Below are positions 10,603 through 21,232 of a stretch of 64,000 nucleotides of DNA, piece after piece. Below the pieces are notes generated by a model, which had not been told where the DNA came from, ran no database searches, and saw only the letters and a list, made by a program, of their open reading frames with translations. This DNA is from Liopterus haemorrhoidalis. Taxonomy: Eukaryota; Arthropoda; Insecta; Coleoptera; Dytiscidae. Each line of letters starts with the position of its first letter. Within the stretch, counting starts at the first letter, position 1. The translations under genes were made by a program, and so were the position numbers. The stretch lies in NCBI GenBank assembly GCA_963971575.1, contig OZ020624.1, forward strand, positions 7,684,903 through 7,748,902, given 5' to 3'.

Positions 10603-11167
10603 ATGGGTGTTTTTTTTAGAGGTATAGAACTTTAAATTGCAATAAAACAACGATGGATTATTCGATTGACATGAATTTTTTTTTATTCGAAAGATAATCT
10701 TGTGGCATTACATTTTAAATATGATTTCTGGCATATGACCGCCACGGCTGGCTCGGATGTAGTCCAATCTGGACGTCCAATTTTCGATGACTTTTTCCAA
10801 CATTTGTGGCCGTATATCGGCAATAACACGGCGAATGTTGTCTTCCAAATGGTCAAGCGTTTGTGGCTTATCCGCATAGACCAATGACTTTACATAGCCC
10901 CACAGAAAGTAGTCCAGCGGTGTTAAATCACAAGATCTTGGAGGCCAATTCACAGGTCCAAAACGTGAAATTAGGCGGTCACCAAACGTGTCTTTCAATA
11001 AATCGATTGTGGCACGAGCTGTGTGACATGTTGCGCCGTCTTGTTGGTATGATTTAATGTAATGCCACAAGATTATCTTTCGAATAAAAAAAAATTCATG
11101 TCCATCGAATAATCCATCGTTGTTTTATTGCAATTTAAAGTTCTATACCTCTAAAAAAAACACCCGT
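10603..11167 (-). mobile_element. Deletion derivative of a DD41D (rosa-like) element with about 110-bp inverted ends
   Basis: It is flanked by TA (10601-10602, 11168-11169). The ends ATGGGTGTTTTTTTTAGAGG and its mirror at 11148-11167 extend inward as a near-perfect inverted repeat to about 10712 and 11058. Only the last third of a transposase remains between them. Confidence 0.87.
10708..11055 (-). pseudogene. C-terminal part of a DD41D transposase
   Basis: The reading includes the second catalytic Asp (YQQDGATCHTA) and the third (SCDLTPLDYFLWG); I count 41 residues between the two Asp, the spacing that defines rosa-type DD41D elements. It ends EIIFKM and stops at 10708. The N-terminal DNA-binding region and the first Asp are missing. 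It is related to, but clearly different from, the rosa pair at 11880 and 61712. Confidence 0.85.
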
Positions 11168-11866
11168 TATAAGTAGTACCATATATACTATATTTTTGAT
11201 TTCTAATTATAAGGATTTAACTTGCCAAATTGATTTATAATCCAAAGATAATTATTGTAGAAGTTTTTTGTTTTTCTAATTTTGAGTGCAAATAGTCTTT
11301 GTTGCTGTGCGCCAAAAAAATTTTAACTAACTAACTTTATAATTTTGATTTTGTTTTATAATTAGGTATAAGGATTCATCTTACAAATTGTTTTATAATC
11401 CAAAGGTAGTTGTGTTGGTTTTTAATTTTTTTAAAATTTGGATTTTATCATAATGAAAAAGTAAGATTTATGTTATTAAATTGTGATCTAATCCAACTAA
11501 ATAGTTTCCTAACCGAAAGATAATTGTTTAAATTATAAAAAATAAATGATTATTTAATTATTTAGTGATTTAAATCGCTAAAAATCTCCAATAGGTCTTT
11601 TAGGTTATGCGCGACCACTGCCGTTCCAAATGACCACGCGCCTGCTTGAAGGTTAAAAAAAAAATACAAAACAATGAGGTCTGATATCTATTATGTTATT
11701 GAGCGATGATAATTTTCCACAAAATATTTTCTACAATTAAAAATATCCTATTGGCTAGATAAAAATTCGATTCAAAATATGATGTACCTATAGATCGTTA
11801 CTAATTTTATTTTAGATTTTTAGTTTTGTATAAGAAACTGATAACCTCTGGAGGTTATATGTAGCG
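11168..11866 (+). other. PiggyBac element, right internal sequence and right end
   Basis: No coding sequence. From about 11710 (AAAATATCCTATTGGCTAGAT through GATAACCTCTGGAGGTTATA) it matches the right arm of the TTAA element at 41975-42106. The GAGGTTATATGTAGCG end abuts TTAA at 11867. Confidence 0.65.
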
Positions 11867-11879
11867 TTAAAAGTTAATA

Positions 11880-12797
11880 CAAGGTGTCTCAAAAGAAATT
11901 TTATATTTATTTAGCTTACTGCGTGAACGCAACGTATCCGAGGGGAGCGGGGGTTATGTCAGTCGGTAGCCTGGCTCTTGGGAATTCAGTCGCTATGGAG
12001 CGTTTCTCGGGAGCAGACCGCGCGTTATGCGTGCGAGAGTTTTACAAAAACGGTGATTCGGCGACTGTAGCGCGTAGAAAATTCTGCAGTATTCGAGGTT
12101 TTCGCCACTTAAATGATGCGCCAAGCATTCCTCTCATTCGACATTGGGTTAAAAAGTTTGAAGAGACTGGTACAACCCTGGATAAATCAAAATCCGGGCG
12201 ACCTAGGTCATCAAGAACGGTAGAAAACGTGGAGAATGTTAATCAGTCTGTTCGTGACGACCCGAACCTTTCAATTCGGAAGCGCGCAAGTGCTTTAAAT
12301 GTGCATAGATCATCGTTACATCGCATTATGCACAAAGACCTACTAAAGCTGCACCCCTACAAAATTCAATTGGTGCAAGAATTAAAGCCCCAAGATGCCA
12401 GTCAGAGGCAATTTTCTCAGGCAAATTGATCTCCCGGAGAGGTGACATAAATTGGCCTCCACGTAGTCCAGATTTAACCCCTATGGACTTTTTCCTATGG
12501 CGTTATCTTAAATCTAAAGTTTACGCCAATAAACCGACTTCACTGGCGCATTTGAAAGAAAATATCCGTCACGAAATGGCAGCCATCCCTGAGTCCACCT
12601 GCCGAGACGTCATAAGTAATTTTACTGTTCGATTAAATGAGTGCCGAGAACGCGAGGGTCTACATTTAGACGATATTATTTTTAAGAAATAAATCCCCAA
12701 AAAGTGTATTTTAATAATTAATAAACATTTTTTCTATATACGGCTTACTTTTTTTTAATCGATCCACTAAATATAAAATTTCTTTTGAGACACCTTA
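11880..12797 (+). mobile_element. Rosa-like DD41D element, copy 1, internally deleted
   Basis: It is flanked by TA (11878-11879, 12798-12799). The ends are CAAGGTGTCTCAAAAGAAAT and TTTCTTTTGAGACACCTTA. Against the 1310-bp copy at 61712 it lacks about 390 bp from the middle. It lies 9 bp outside the right TTAA of the piggyBac element. Confidence 0.9.
11995..12692 (+). pseudogene. Rosa-like transposase lacking its catalytic middle
   Basis: The likely start is MERFSGADRALC (11995); an upstream in-frame ATG at 11956 is possible. Residues up to QDASQR form the helix-turn-helix DNA-binding half (GDSATVARRKFCSI, then SIRKRASALNVHRSSLHRIM). The reading then jumps to LISRRGDINWPPRSPDLTP with the third Asp and runs to DDIIFKK. 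The first two catalytic Asp are deleted and the junction changes frame, so it can encode at most a DNA-binding fragment. Confidence 0.88.
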
Positions 12798-13421
12798 TAT
12801 ATACCATACTTACCGCATCTAGGAACTATAAGGATATCGACTAGTTTTCGTTTAGTCGGGGCTAAGTCCACTTCTAGCCTTTATCAATTTTGATCCTAGC
12901 TGTTGCTTTGTGTGTCATGCCATTCTCTTCTTTTGGAGTTTGTTGGTATCTGAAATTAAAAAAAGATAGATAAATAAACTATTAATTACATATGTTTTCA
13001 ACGATTTGGATAATTATTAGTATTCAGATTGTCCTTAAAATCTTAGTAATGTAACTTAAGATATAATTTTTATTTATTTATAACAATAGGGGTCACAACG
13101 GGTCGTACCCAAAATGTGCCCACTTTATATACAAGTAATGTTTTATTCAATTTCTTTTAATAACAAATCAGCCATTTTTACAAACTAAATACCAGCGTTA
13201 ACTTTTAAAGCCACCCTTTTGATAGGCGCTTATTGTAGAACGTTATCTGGATATTTTAACGGCACCACGTTAAAATTTTAATACAAATATGCTTAGCGAA
13301 TAACATTTACGTTTGAAATGGTGTTAAAAAAAATAACGTCAGTGTCTGACATTAAGATTTTGACCATAGATAAAATCTATGGTCTTCTTAACTAACGTTT
13401 ATAAAATAACAAAACATTATT
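12798..13421. other. Intergenic sequence without recognised content
   Basis: It is AT-rich with no coding frame or repeat I can place. A possible exon on the minus strand at about 12870-12953 was considered and rejected. Confidence 0.35.
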
Positions 13422-14790
13422 TTGTACATATATTATGTTCGTGGCAGAGAAATAGAAGAGGTGAAGAGTTTAAAATACCTAGGTTATGTACTAACGAGGA
13501 ACAATGGGGCTGAACTACACATAAGGGAAAGAGTAAAGAAGGCAAGGATAGTCATGGGGAAGCTGTGGAGTATAGGAGAGATGAAGTTTAGCGACGATAT
13601 TAGATGTAGATTGAGGTTGTTTGACGCCGCGGTGAAAAACATCCTGCTATATGGGGTGGAAATTTGGGGATGAAAGGAATAGGAGAAGGTAGAACGAGTA
13701 CAGGAGAGGTATTTGAGATGGATATTAGGGGTAGATAGAACAACACCAGGGTATATTGTAAGAGAGGAACTGAAAAGGGATAAGATGAAAGTGGGTACAG
13801 GAAGGAGGGCGGTTAAGTACGAGGAGAAAGTTAGAATAGAAACAGACAAAAAAATAATGAGGGAATGCTGGGAGGAAAGAGCCAGAGAGGAACAGAAAGG
13901 AAGATGGTACGTATGGGGGGAGATGAGAAAGGAGTATTACTGGAGATGCGGGGTGGATGCGACAGAGGTGGAAAGGAGAAGAAAAGACCGGATAAGCGTG
14001 ATTGAGGAGTTGTGGAGGAGGGATAAGGAAGTGGGGGAGCAAGAAAGGACAGTCAGAATAGACAAATCAAGGAGCGCAGGGAAATATAAGGAGGTCAGAA
14101 CTATAGGGGTACCAAGCTACTTGAAGGGAGAAAGAGGATTGCGAGAGGATTGCGAGGCTAAGGTGCGGGAATGAAGAGAGAGGAAATAGATATTGGAGGA
14201 AACAGGAGGATAAGATGTGCAGGATGTGCGGGGAGGAGGAAGAAGATATAGAGCACCTCGGGAAGAGGTGTAGAGAGATGACAGTATGGTCGGGGAGCAC
14301 ATTAGACCTGTTGCACGAAGATGGAAGGGGGAGAGGTGGGCGAGGGAATTAGAAGCAAGAAGGATGGAGATTGGTAAAGGATAACAGGAAGAGGTAAAGG
14401 AAAGAAGGAAGAGACCCGGTGGGAAGCAGAAGGGGAGAAATGGAAGGAAGGGGGATAAGGTTATCTGGAAATGGGGAGGAAGGAAGGGAGATAGGAGAAG
14501 GGGTGAAGAAATGGTTGGAAGGGAAGATAATGGAATAAAATAAATCAAAGATGGGCGAGAGAACTGGAAGCAAGAAGGAAGGAGATCGGAGAGGGAAAAC
14601 AGAATGAGAACAGGAAGAAGGAGAGGGACATTGGAGCAAGAAGAAAGAAATGAGAAAAAATATTGTAAATTGTAAATTGTATTGGATTGTATTGTACGTT
14701 AATTATTTTTGGCTTGATTGTTCTATTTTTTTTGTAATGGTTAATACCATGAACGCCGCAAGGCCTAGGGAATAAAGAATATATATATGC
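13422..14790 (+). mobile_element. 5'-truncated non-LTR retrotransposon (LINE), 3' end
   Basis: The last part of a reverse-transcriptase ORF is followed by an A/G-rich 3' UTR (14352-14760) and AATAAAG at 14771. Only this end is present, as is usual after incomplete reverse transcription. I do not see a clear target duplication. Confidence 0.85.
13435..14351 (+). pseudogene. LINE reverse-transcriptase ORF, C-terminal fragment
   Basis: The reading starts in the thumb region after the catalytic site: EVKSLKYLGYVLTRNNG, then GKLWSIGEMKF, then LLYGVEIWG and YLRWILGVDRTTPGYIVREE. It ends in a cysteine-histidine knuckle, CRMCGEEEEDIEHLGKRC, seen at the C-terminus of LINEs of the R1/I group. Two in-frame stops follow VEIWG (about 13671-13680), and a frame change near 14160 precedes the knuckle. 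The strongly purine-rich strand makes long open frames on the opposite strand; these are not genes. Confidence 0.87.
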
Positions 14791-15192
14791 ACTAACTTTC
14801 GTAGTATCATCGCTAGATCCAGTTTCTATTGATCTAGGCCAGGTCTAAATGCCGCGCTAATCAAAATGTTGAATCGCTTTAATCTAAATTTGGTAGCTAC
14901 TAATGATAAACAGCAATAGTCCAAATATCTCACTAATCAAACTCATATTAATTGCGGGGTTCCTGTATTTTATTTTTGTGGGTAAAAAAATAGATTTATT
15001 CATTATTTTAACAAGCATATGATTAATTATTTTTATCAATGTCCAAAATTAATAGTTTACACGTTATTTTTTGTGTTATATATGTGACCTTGCAAAAAGT
15101 AAATGTCCTGTTCAAATTTTACCATATTTACCTTGAATCTTCAGATTTATGTTTGTAAAGGTGTTGGTACACGACAATCTAGTACAATATTT
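14791..15192. other. Intergenic sequence, nothing recognised
   Basis: AT-rich; neither coding frames nor repeat ends are visible. Confidence 0.35.
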
Positions 15193-15836
15193 AAAAAAAA
15201 TCAGCTGTGGCCACCACAGGACCGACCGCCATCATAAAGTACTTATATAAATTACATTCTAGCAGCAGAGTAGAAATAACTTCACCTAATATTTTCTAAC
15301 AGAGATATTATTTATCATGGAAACGTTACATATAAATATGAAAAAATTTCGAAAACTTTTACAGAAATTATTCGAAATTATTCGTTTTATCAAAAAACGT
15401 CTCAAATAAAAGTTATTAGTTATTGCTTTTGTAGCAACTTTTGTTTAATAAATTTTTTCGAGATATTTTTCTGTTGTGAAATATTCACAAAAATCTTAAA
15501 ATCGACACGAGTAAACTCCCATTTTTATTCAACCGATTTTTACTAAAAGCCATTGATGGCAGAAGCTTAAATATGAAGTTTCATAAAAATCCTTTCAGCC
15601 GAATTTGCTCTGCACGTGTACACAGATAGACGGACAGCTGGACAGACAGACGGACAGAAGGACAGACAGACAGACGGACAGACAGACAGACGGACAGACA
15701 GACCGACAGACATCATGCTAAAAATAGTCAAAACGTTATGTAGAGGGACCTCAATTCGTGGAGATCCATCGAAATCTCGAAACGTCAAAATTGGTATCAC
15801 AATACCTCCCTTAAATATGTTGGCGGTCGGTAAAAA
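15193..15836 (-). repeat. HINE-A copy 3
   Basis: It runs from the 3' hairpin end (TCAGCTGTGGCCACCACAGG) to the 5' end (GTTGGCGGTCGGTAAAAATG), with a CAGA/CGGA tract at 15624-15710. Nearly full length. A short loss removes the usual GTTGATCAACTCGT segment at about 15550. Confidence 0.87.
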
Positions 15837-16573
15837 TGTATGTCACACATTTCAGGATTTTGTAGGTATTTAATAAGTATAAGAAACCAACATAATAATG
15901 GATGTCTAGAAATATTTGTTCTATAATCACATCAAAATCAACTGTTTTTTTTTAAATCATTTTATTAGTTATTTGTGTACTAAGAGCTTCCATTTAATTT
16001 TTTTAAATAAAATTTAAATAATTTGCCATAAATCCCATTTTTTTTTTCTGCATTTGCTTCGTTTTCAAGTCTTCATTAGATTATTAAGAAAAATATTGAT
16101 AAATGGCTTCTTATTTTGATTTATAAGTATTTCATTACTATAAATGATTTATTCCTCTTTGATACATTAAAAACAAAAATCTAAAGTAATTCAAACAATA
16201 AGCTAAATCACAAAGTATAATAGTATAATAAAATAACTGAATAATACACACTACACTGTAGCTAGTACCAACTAAATCCCAAATATGAATAAATTTAAGT
16301 GAAATTTGGCTTTTTATAAATTTTGAGTGAATCATCAGCTTTATAATTATTAACAAAAGAACTGTAGGTACAACAAAGTACATCCCAACCGCGGGCATAA
16401 AAAAATGCTTACCATTATTCACATTTTAAATATATGTGGATTTCTTTGAAAAAAACCTTTAGTCTTGTTCAGGATGAGCATTTGTGCTAATATTTTTTTC
16501 GTGCTATTCGTGCAACTGAGTGTCTTCCAATATCAAGGTAGCATTTCAAATATATTATAACCAGAGCATTTTT
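15837..16573. other. Intergenic sequence with a HINE-B remnant
   Basis: CACACATTTCAGGATTTTGT at 15845-15864 matches the HINE-B 3' subterminal region (reversed). The rest is AT-rich. A hydrophobic minus-strand frame at 16138-16422 is discussed under rejected items. Confidence 0.45.
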
Positions 16574-16610
16574 AGGGTTCTGTAGGTATGACCAAAAAAC
16601 CCTTATATAA

Positions 16611-17513
16611 TCTGTCTCAATTTGTAATACGAAACTAGATCTGGTTACTTTAGTGACTGTTGTAGTGTAAATAGACTTTTGTAGAATCATGTGAACTTGT
16701 AAATCTGGCTTTTAAAAGTATGGTTAAGTTTCATCATATTGAGGTTATTACTAAATTGACATGTCAAATATTTTGAATGTATATATTAATATTTATTTCA
16801 TCAAACTTTCGATTATTACTCGTATAATAGTAAACAATATTATATAAAAAACATAAATACATATTATATAATAATAATTTATCATTTTATTCTGCTTCCC
16901 TTAAAATCTAATTCTTGTTTTTCAAAATTTAACAACATTTAAAAAAAAAATCATTTTTTGAATGTAAATCCCAAATTTTTCTCTGCAAATCTTTCCGAAA
17001 CATGTCGTCTGTGGTTCTATCTGTTTTCTTATTATTATCTCTTCCCATGTTCACCGGTCTTAAATTTTCTGCACATTCATTTAAAATTTTTCTTACTTCT
17101 CCTTCAGAAATCTAAAGAAATTGAAATGGGTAAATTATTTTATATTTCACAACAAAAAGGACACCAAAAATTTACTGAAAAAATATCTGCCACAAGGGCT
17201 ATAATTTCGTTTTTTTTTAAATTTTGTTCAATTTTTTTTCTAAAAGTTTTCCGTAAGCGTTATATATGTGTTTTTTTGTATATTTATCTAATCGCTGTCT
17301 CTTATACATATTTTCTGATGTTATGTTCTTATTTTGGTTGTATAAAAATACTTTTCAATTAAAAAAATAAATCGACATATAATTTAATGTCAAATATGAA
17401 TTGTCAAATGTTTTGAAAGGTGCCATTTCAGCAGTACCACCCTAAGATGATATTTTAAATAGACAACATAAAAAATTAAATTTTCCTCTTAGTTTCGTAT
17501 TACAAATTGAGAC
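16611..17513. mobile_element. Unclassified element with 25-bp inverted ends, inserted in HINE-B
   Basis: GTCTCAATTTGTAATACGAA at 16613-16632 is mirrored by TTCGTATTACAAATTGAGAC at 17493-17512. The interrupted HINE-B sequence reads continuously across it apart from a few AT bases, which may be the target duplication. No transposase is recognised; open frames inside are low-complexity. Confidence 0.68.
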
Positions 17514-18491
17514 AAATAATACCGTCATTTTGTCGTCTGTCTGTCTGTCTGTTCGGTAAAAATTGTAGACTGACGGCTAAACCTAGAGAGTTGAAATTTG
17601 GCATGCTTATATAACTCTTTGATCCACACATAGGAAAAATACTAAATCATCTAAAAAACATATCCCCCTAGAAATATAAAGAAATATGTGCAAATTCTGA
17701 ATAGGGTATCGAATGAAAGCCCTTGTACGTGGATTAACGATCAAATTTTTATTTTTACAAAATAAATTATTTTGACGCATTACTTAGAATTTTTCAGATT
17801 TTTAGTTTAAACCATCTGGGCTACAGGGTGTGGGACAATTTTTTTTTGCACAATTCTGTTGTATTGCATAAAAATGATTTATTTTTCAAAAATAAAATCC
17901 ACGTATCGTTAATCCACGTACTAAGGCCTTTCATTTGATACCCTAATCAGAATTTTTAAAAAATATTATTTTTCGCGATGAGCTCATAGTTGTATATATT
18001 TTTAGGGGGATATATTCTTTCGATGTTTTAGTATTTTTCCTATGTGCGGGTCAAAGAGTTGTATAAGCATGCCAAATTTCAACTCTCTAGATTTAGCCGT
18101 TTGGCTACAATTTTTATCGAACAGACAGACAGTAAAAATTGTATGTTATCATCGAAAAAAAAAAAAAATTTTTTTTTATATTCTGAGTAGGGTATCAAAT
18201 GAAAGCCCTTAGTACGTGGATTAACGATCAAAATTTTATTTTTACAAGATAAATTATTTTGAAGCGTATTTTGTCAAAATTGTGCAAAAAAATTTTTGTC
18301 CCACACCTGTAACCCAGATGGTTTAAACTAAAAATCTGAAAAACTTCTAAGTAACGTACATTGGTGTGAACCGGAATAGTACAACAGGCATTTTTAATCA
18401 GATTATGTTTTCGGAAAATAACCCATTTTTTCTGTTTTTAACTAAAATATGTTAAATATTTAATTCGCTATGTAACACAGTAACTAAGTAA

Positions 18492-18560
18492 GCGCCCGTA
18501 GCGTGGTGCGTAGTGTCATCGCTTAGTAATTTGCAAACTACAGTTCGATTCCTGTCAATT
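18492..18560 (+). other. tRNA-like cassette type 3 in HINE-B copy 6
   Basis: TAGCGTGGTGCGTAG is A-box-like and CAGTTCGATTCCTG is a good B box, followed by a T-rich tract. It is the same type as at 39868. Confidence 0.5.
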
Positions 18561-18912
18561 TTAATTTTTTTTTGCATTTTTATTTTGTTTAAATTATTTT
18601 GTCAAAATTCTAGTAATATTTTGGTAAATGTCGCATTTAATTTTTAAAAGCATAAATTTAATAACCAGTGGGAAGTGTTGAAATTATAATTGAATTCTAT
18701 GTTTGAATGTATTCGAAATGGGCGGGGCTTATGGTTTAAGCAACCATTGCAAGCCATAGACGCAATTTTCAAAATCTTAATGAACCTTGCTATATAAAAA
18801 AAAATACTGCACATATTTAGAAACTTAAATAATGGTATTAGGCATTCGAATTAAAATTCATAAAAAAATATTGACATAAAATTTGTTTTGGCATCCCAAA
18901 TAATCATCATTC

Positions 18913-19429
18913 AAAAACACTCCATTTAAATAAACAAAAACTGAAGGATATTTTACTGGACGAGTGTAAAAAAATTATATTAATTACTTATAAACCATCC
19001 TTTCATAAATGCCGAATAGTACAAAAAGGTTATCCCATCAAATATTGAATAGAATATTTACCTCTGTCCGTATATTTTTGGTCTCTTGTTTTGTTAAGTT
19101 CCTGAAATGTTATTTTATTTTTGAAATATAACAATCAAGTAATGTATTATTTTTTGTGTCTTAATATTTGTAAACAATCAAAGATTATATTAAAAACAAA
19201 ATTTTGAACAGAAACGTGTATGTAAACAATTTATAAAAACGATAATTATTTATTTATATACCTGTCCGAATATTTTTGTGATTAATTGTAGCATAAATGT
19301 ATACAGAGTGTCCCAAATAACTTGTTAAGAATGGAAGTCTCGAGAACGGTAAGAGATACGAGGTCGGTTAAATTAAACCAAAGTTGCCGCATTAAGGGAG
19401 CATTTTAACGATGTTCACCCAAAAAAATA
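18913..19429. other. Intron or intergenic sequence, nothing firm
   Basis: CTGTCCG followed by (T/A)ATATTTTTG recurs at about 19064 and 19262. ACAGAGTGTCCCAAATAACT at 19305-19324 looks like the end of an unknown DNA element whose partner I do not find. Confidence 0.35.
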
Positions 19430-19976
19430 CGGTAACCAGACAACTGGGGCCGTAAGACAATTCGGGCCGTTCATGATTGGGGCTTTTCACAACTGGGGCC
19501 ATTAACAACTGGGGCCATTAACAACTGGGGCGATGGACAATTCGGGCCGTAATCAATTGGAGCTTTTTACAACTGGGGCCATTAACAACTGGGGCGATGG
19601 ACAATTCGGGCCGTACACAATTGGGGCTTTTGACAACTGGGGGCATAACTATAAGAGCTAGAGTCTTCTTTTATTTAAAATAAAAAACAATTCTTTTACA
19701 AGTTGGTATAAATTAAATTGCGTGTTCTTTTGAAAAAAACAAATATTTTAATGGTTTGATTAAGTACATTTGGTGGGAATTAGAATAAATAAAAAAAAAT
19801 TGTATTTTAAGGGTTGGCTTAAGTAAATTTTCGTGTTCATTTGATTAAAAAGAAATTGTATTTTAAAGGTCAGATTAAGTAAAATTTAGTGCTCTTTGAC
19901 TATGTAAATAAAAAATGTATTTTAAGGGTTGGCTTAAGTAAATATAAGTGTTCTTTTCAATAAACTACTTACTACT
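19430..19976 (+). repeat. Family C repeat, copy 1 (empty site for HINE-A)
   Basis: A minisatellite-like head alternates ACAACTGGGGCC, ACAATTCGGGCCGT and ACAATTGGGGCTTTT. It is followed by a conserved tail from AACTATAAGAGCTAGAGTCT onward, with repeated phrases such as TATTTTAAGGGTTGGCTTAAG. The same unit occurs at 25530 and 51190. I know of no family with this sequence. Confidence 0.75.
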
Positions 19977-20042
19977 AAGTTTCGTCACCTCTAACGAAGA
20001 TGTATACGGATTTTGCAGTGCCTAGGTTGAATTCCCTTACAC

Positions 20043-21232
20043 CAAGGGTGTCAAACTCATTTCAGTCCCGGGCCATTTTTCTAACAAGTAAAATTTACGC
20101 GGGCCGCACGTTATGTACAGGCTATTCCAAACGTTTAGGCGGAACTAAATGGGAATTTCGTTCTTTAAGGTTGTCACGAGAAGGAACCTTGCTTGGATAA
20201 TTTCAAGTCTAACGTTGGTATGTGAAAATTAAAAATTCCAACAGTGAAACCATAGAGACGATGACATTTATTAAAAATTTGAATACATTTTCACATATTT
20301 TGAAGACAAAAAAATAATAATAATAATAATAAATGGGAAATTTTTATTAAGATTGACAAAAAATTAAAATTAAATGACATTTTATAATAACAATCAATTT
20401 AATCTAGAATTTGCAATGTGAGTATGATTTACAAAGCTTAAACAAAATGACCAAAAGTCCAAATTAATAGATAAAAAATACTAGATTTCAAAATCTAGTT
20501 CCATCTCAACGTTTGGAAAAACCTATATTTATATTGTTACTTATTCTGTTTTTTATTTTCCTCCATTTTTATGAATATTTATTTGAAGGAAGTAAGGAAA
20601 TAACATTTAAATAATAACAATTAAATTTTGCCAAAATATTTGCTTTATCGAACAACAGAACAAAAACGGGTCGAAATCAGCGTACTGGTACTGTACACAG
20701 CAGTTGCACCTATAGAAAAGTGGTATTTGAAAGCTCTGCTTACGAGAGTATTATTTGGAATCACGGGAAATCGCTGATCTACCGACTATCGCACGCCTAA
20801 AGCTGCATTCACACCTCTGTAAATCAACACGTTGTACGCTATGGATAATTTTTAAACGAGGTCATTTGGTATGATTGGACCTGCTCGTGCTTTGTCGTTG
20901 CTATACTACTGTTGAGCGATATAGTACGAGCTTGTACGATCATACCAATTGCACTCGTTTAAAAACTATCCACAACGTACAGAGTGTTAATTTACTGAGC
21001 TCTGAATGCAGCTTTACTGCAACAGTTATTGCCTGACTATTGGTTTTCCGCCCTTGCCGAAGTCTTAACGCCGCAGCCCGGACAGCTTCTGTCACGAGGT
21101 ATTTTCGTTCAAATACATGTTTATACTATATATAGTATAAAAAAATATTATAGTATAAGAAGTCATTACGGGCCGCTAAAATGCAAGTAGAGGGCCGCAT
21201 GCGGCCTGTGGGCCGCCAGTTTGGCACCCTTG
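20043..21232. mobile_element. Non-autonomous hAT element, TSD CCTTACAC
   Basis: Perfect 8-bp duplications at 20035-20042 and 21233-21240. The ends CAAGGGTGTCAAACTC and AGTTTGGCACCCTTG are of the hAT type, with GGGCCGC-rich subterminal repeats. No coding sequence. It carries a 0.2-kb foldback MITE. Confidence 0.92.
20799..21015. mobile_element. Foldback MITE, copy 1 (about 217 bp)
   Basis: Almost the whole unit is a long imperfect palindrome: TAAAGCTGCATTCA at the left mirrors TGAATGCAGCTTTA at the right, and GGATAATTTTTAAACGAG mirrors CTCGTTTAAAAACTATCC. A second copy lies at 51533-51740. Flanking TAA is compatible with a 3-bp target. Confidence 0.85.

Larger units (their letters stand above)
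1668..11870 (+). mobile_element. PiggyBac-type DNA transposon, heavily interrupted (TTAA to TTAA)
   Basis: TTAA at 1668-1671 and at 11867-11870 bound long inverted ends. The left end (from 1672) and the reverse complement of the right end (from 11866) align through the shared blocks AACC, AGTTTCTTA, ACAAAACTAA and CTAT, and both also match the TTAA-flanked 752-bp element at 41355-42106. Between them lie the start and the end of a piggyBac transposase at 9198-10598. The left arm is broken by a Tc1 element at 1763 and by HINE-B at 4471; the original sequence resumes at about 5336-5830. Later insertions are listed separately. The reconstruction as a single element is an inference from matching ends plus matching coding content. 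Confidence 0.72.
16574..18912 (+). repeat. HINE-B copy 6, rearranged and interrupted
   Basis: The 5' end (AGGGTTCTGTAGGTATGACC, 16574-16593) is cut at about 16610 by a 0.9-kb element and resumes at 17514 with CCGTCATTTTGTCGTCTGTC. At about 17780 the sequence switches to the opposite orientation up to the CAGACAGACAG at about 18131, then returns to forward and repeats the middle of the element to about 18905. The terminal hairpin is lost. Copy 5 (39309) is the closest in the cassette region. Confidence 0.7.

Noticed and set aside
12870..12953. Possible minus-strand exon with acceptor TTTAATTTCAG
   Set aside because: Only about 25 codons before a stop, no recognised motif and no partner exon.
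13725..14639. Pro/Ser/Leu-rich open frames on the minus strand
   Set aside because: They mirror the purine-rich coding and 3' UTR strand of the LINE fragment; no homology or start context.
16138..16422. Hydrophobic minus-strand frame (FFMPAVGMYFVVPTVLLLII) resembling a seven-helix receptor segment
   Set aside because: Only one helix-like motif, AT-rich codons make hydrophobic frames likely here, no splice partner exons or conserved residues found.
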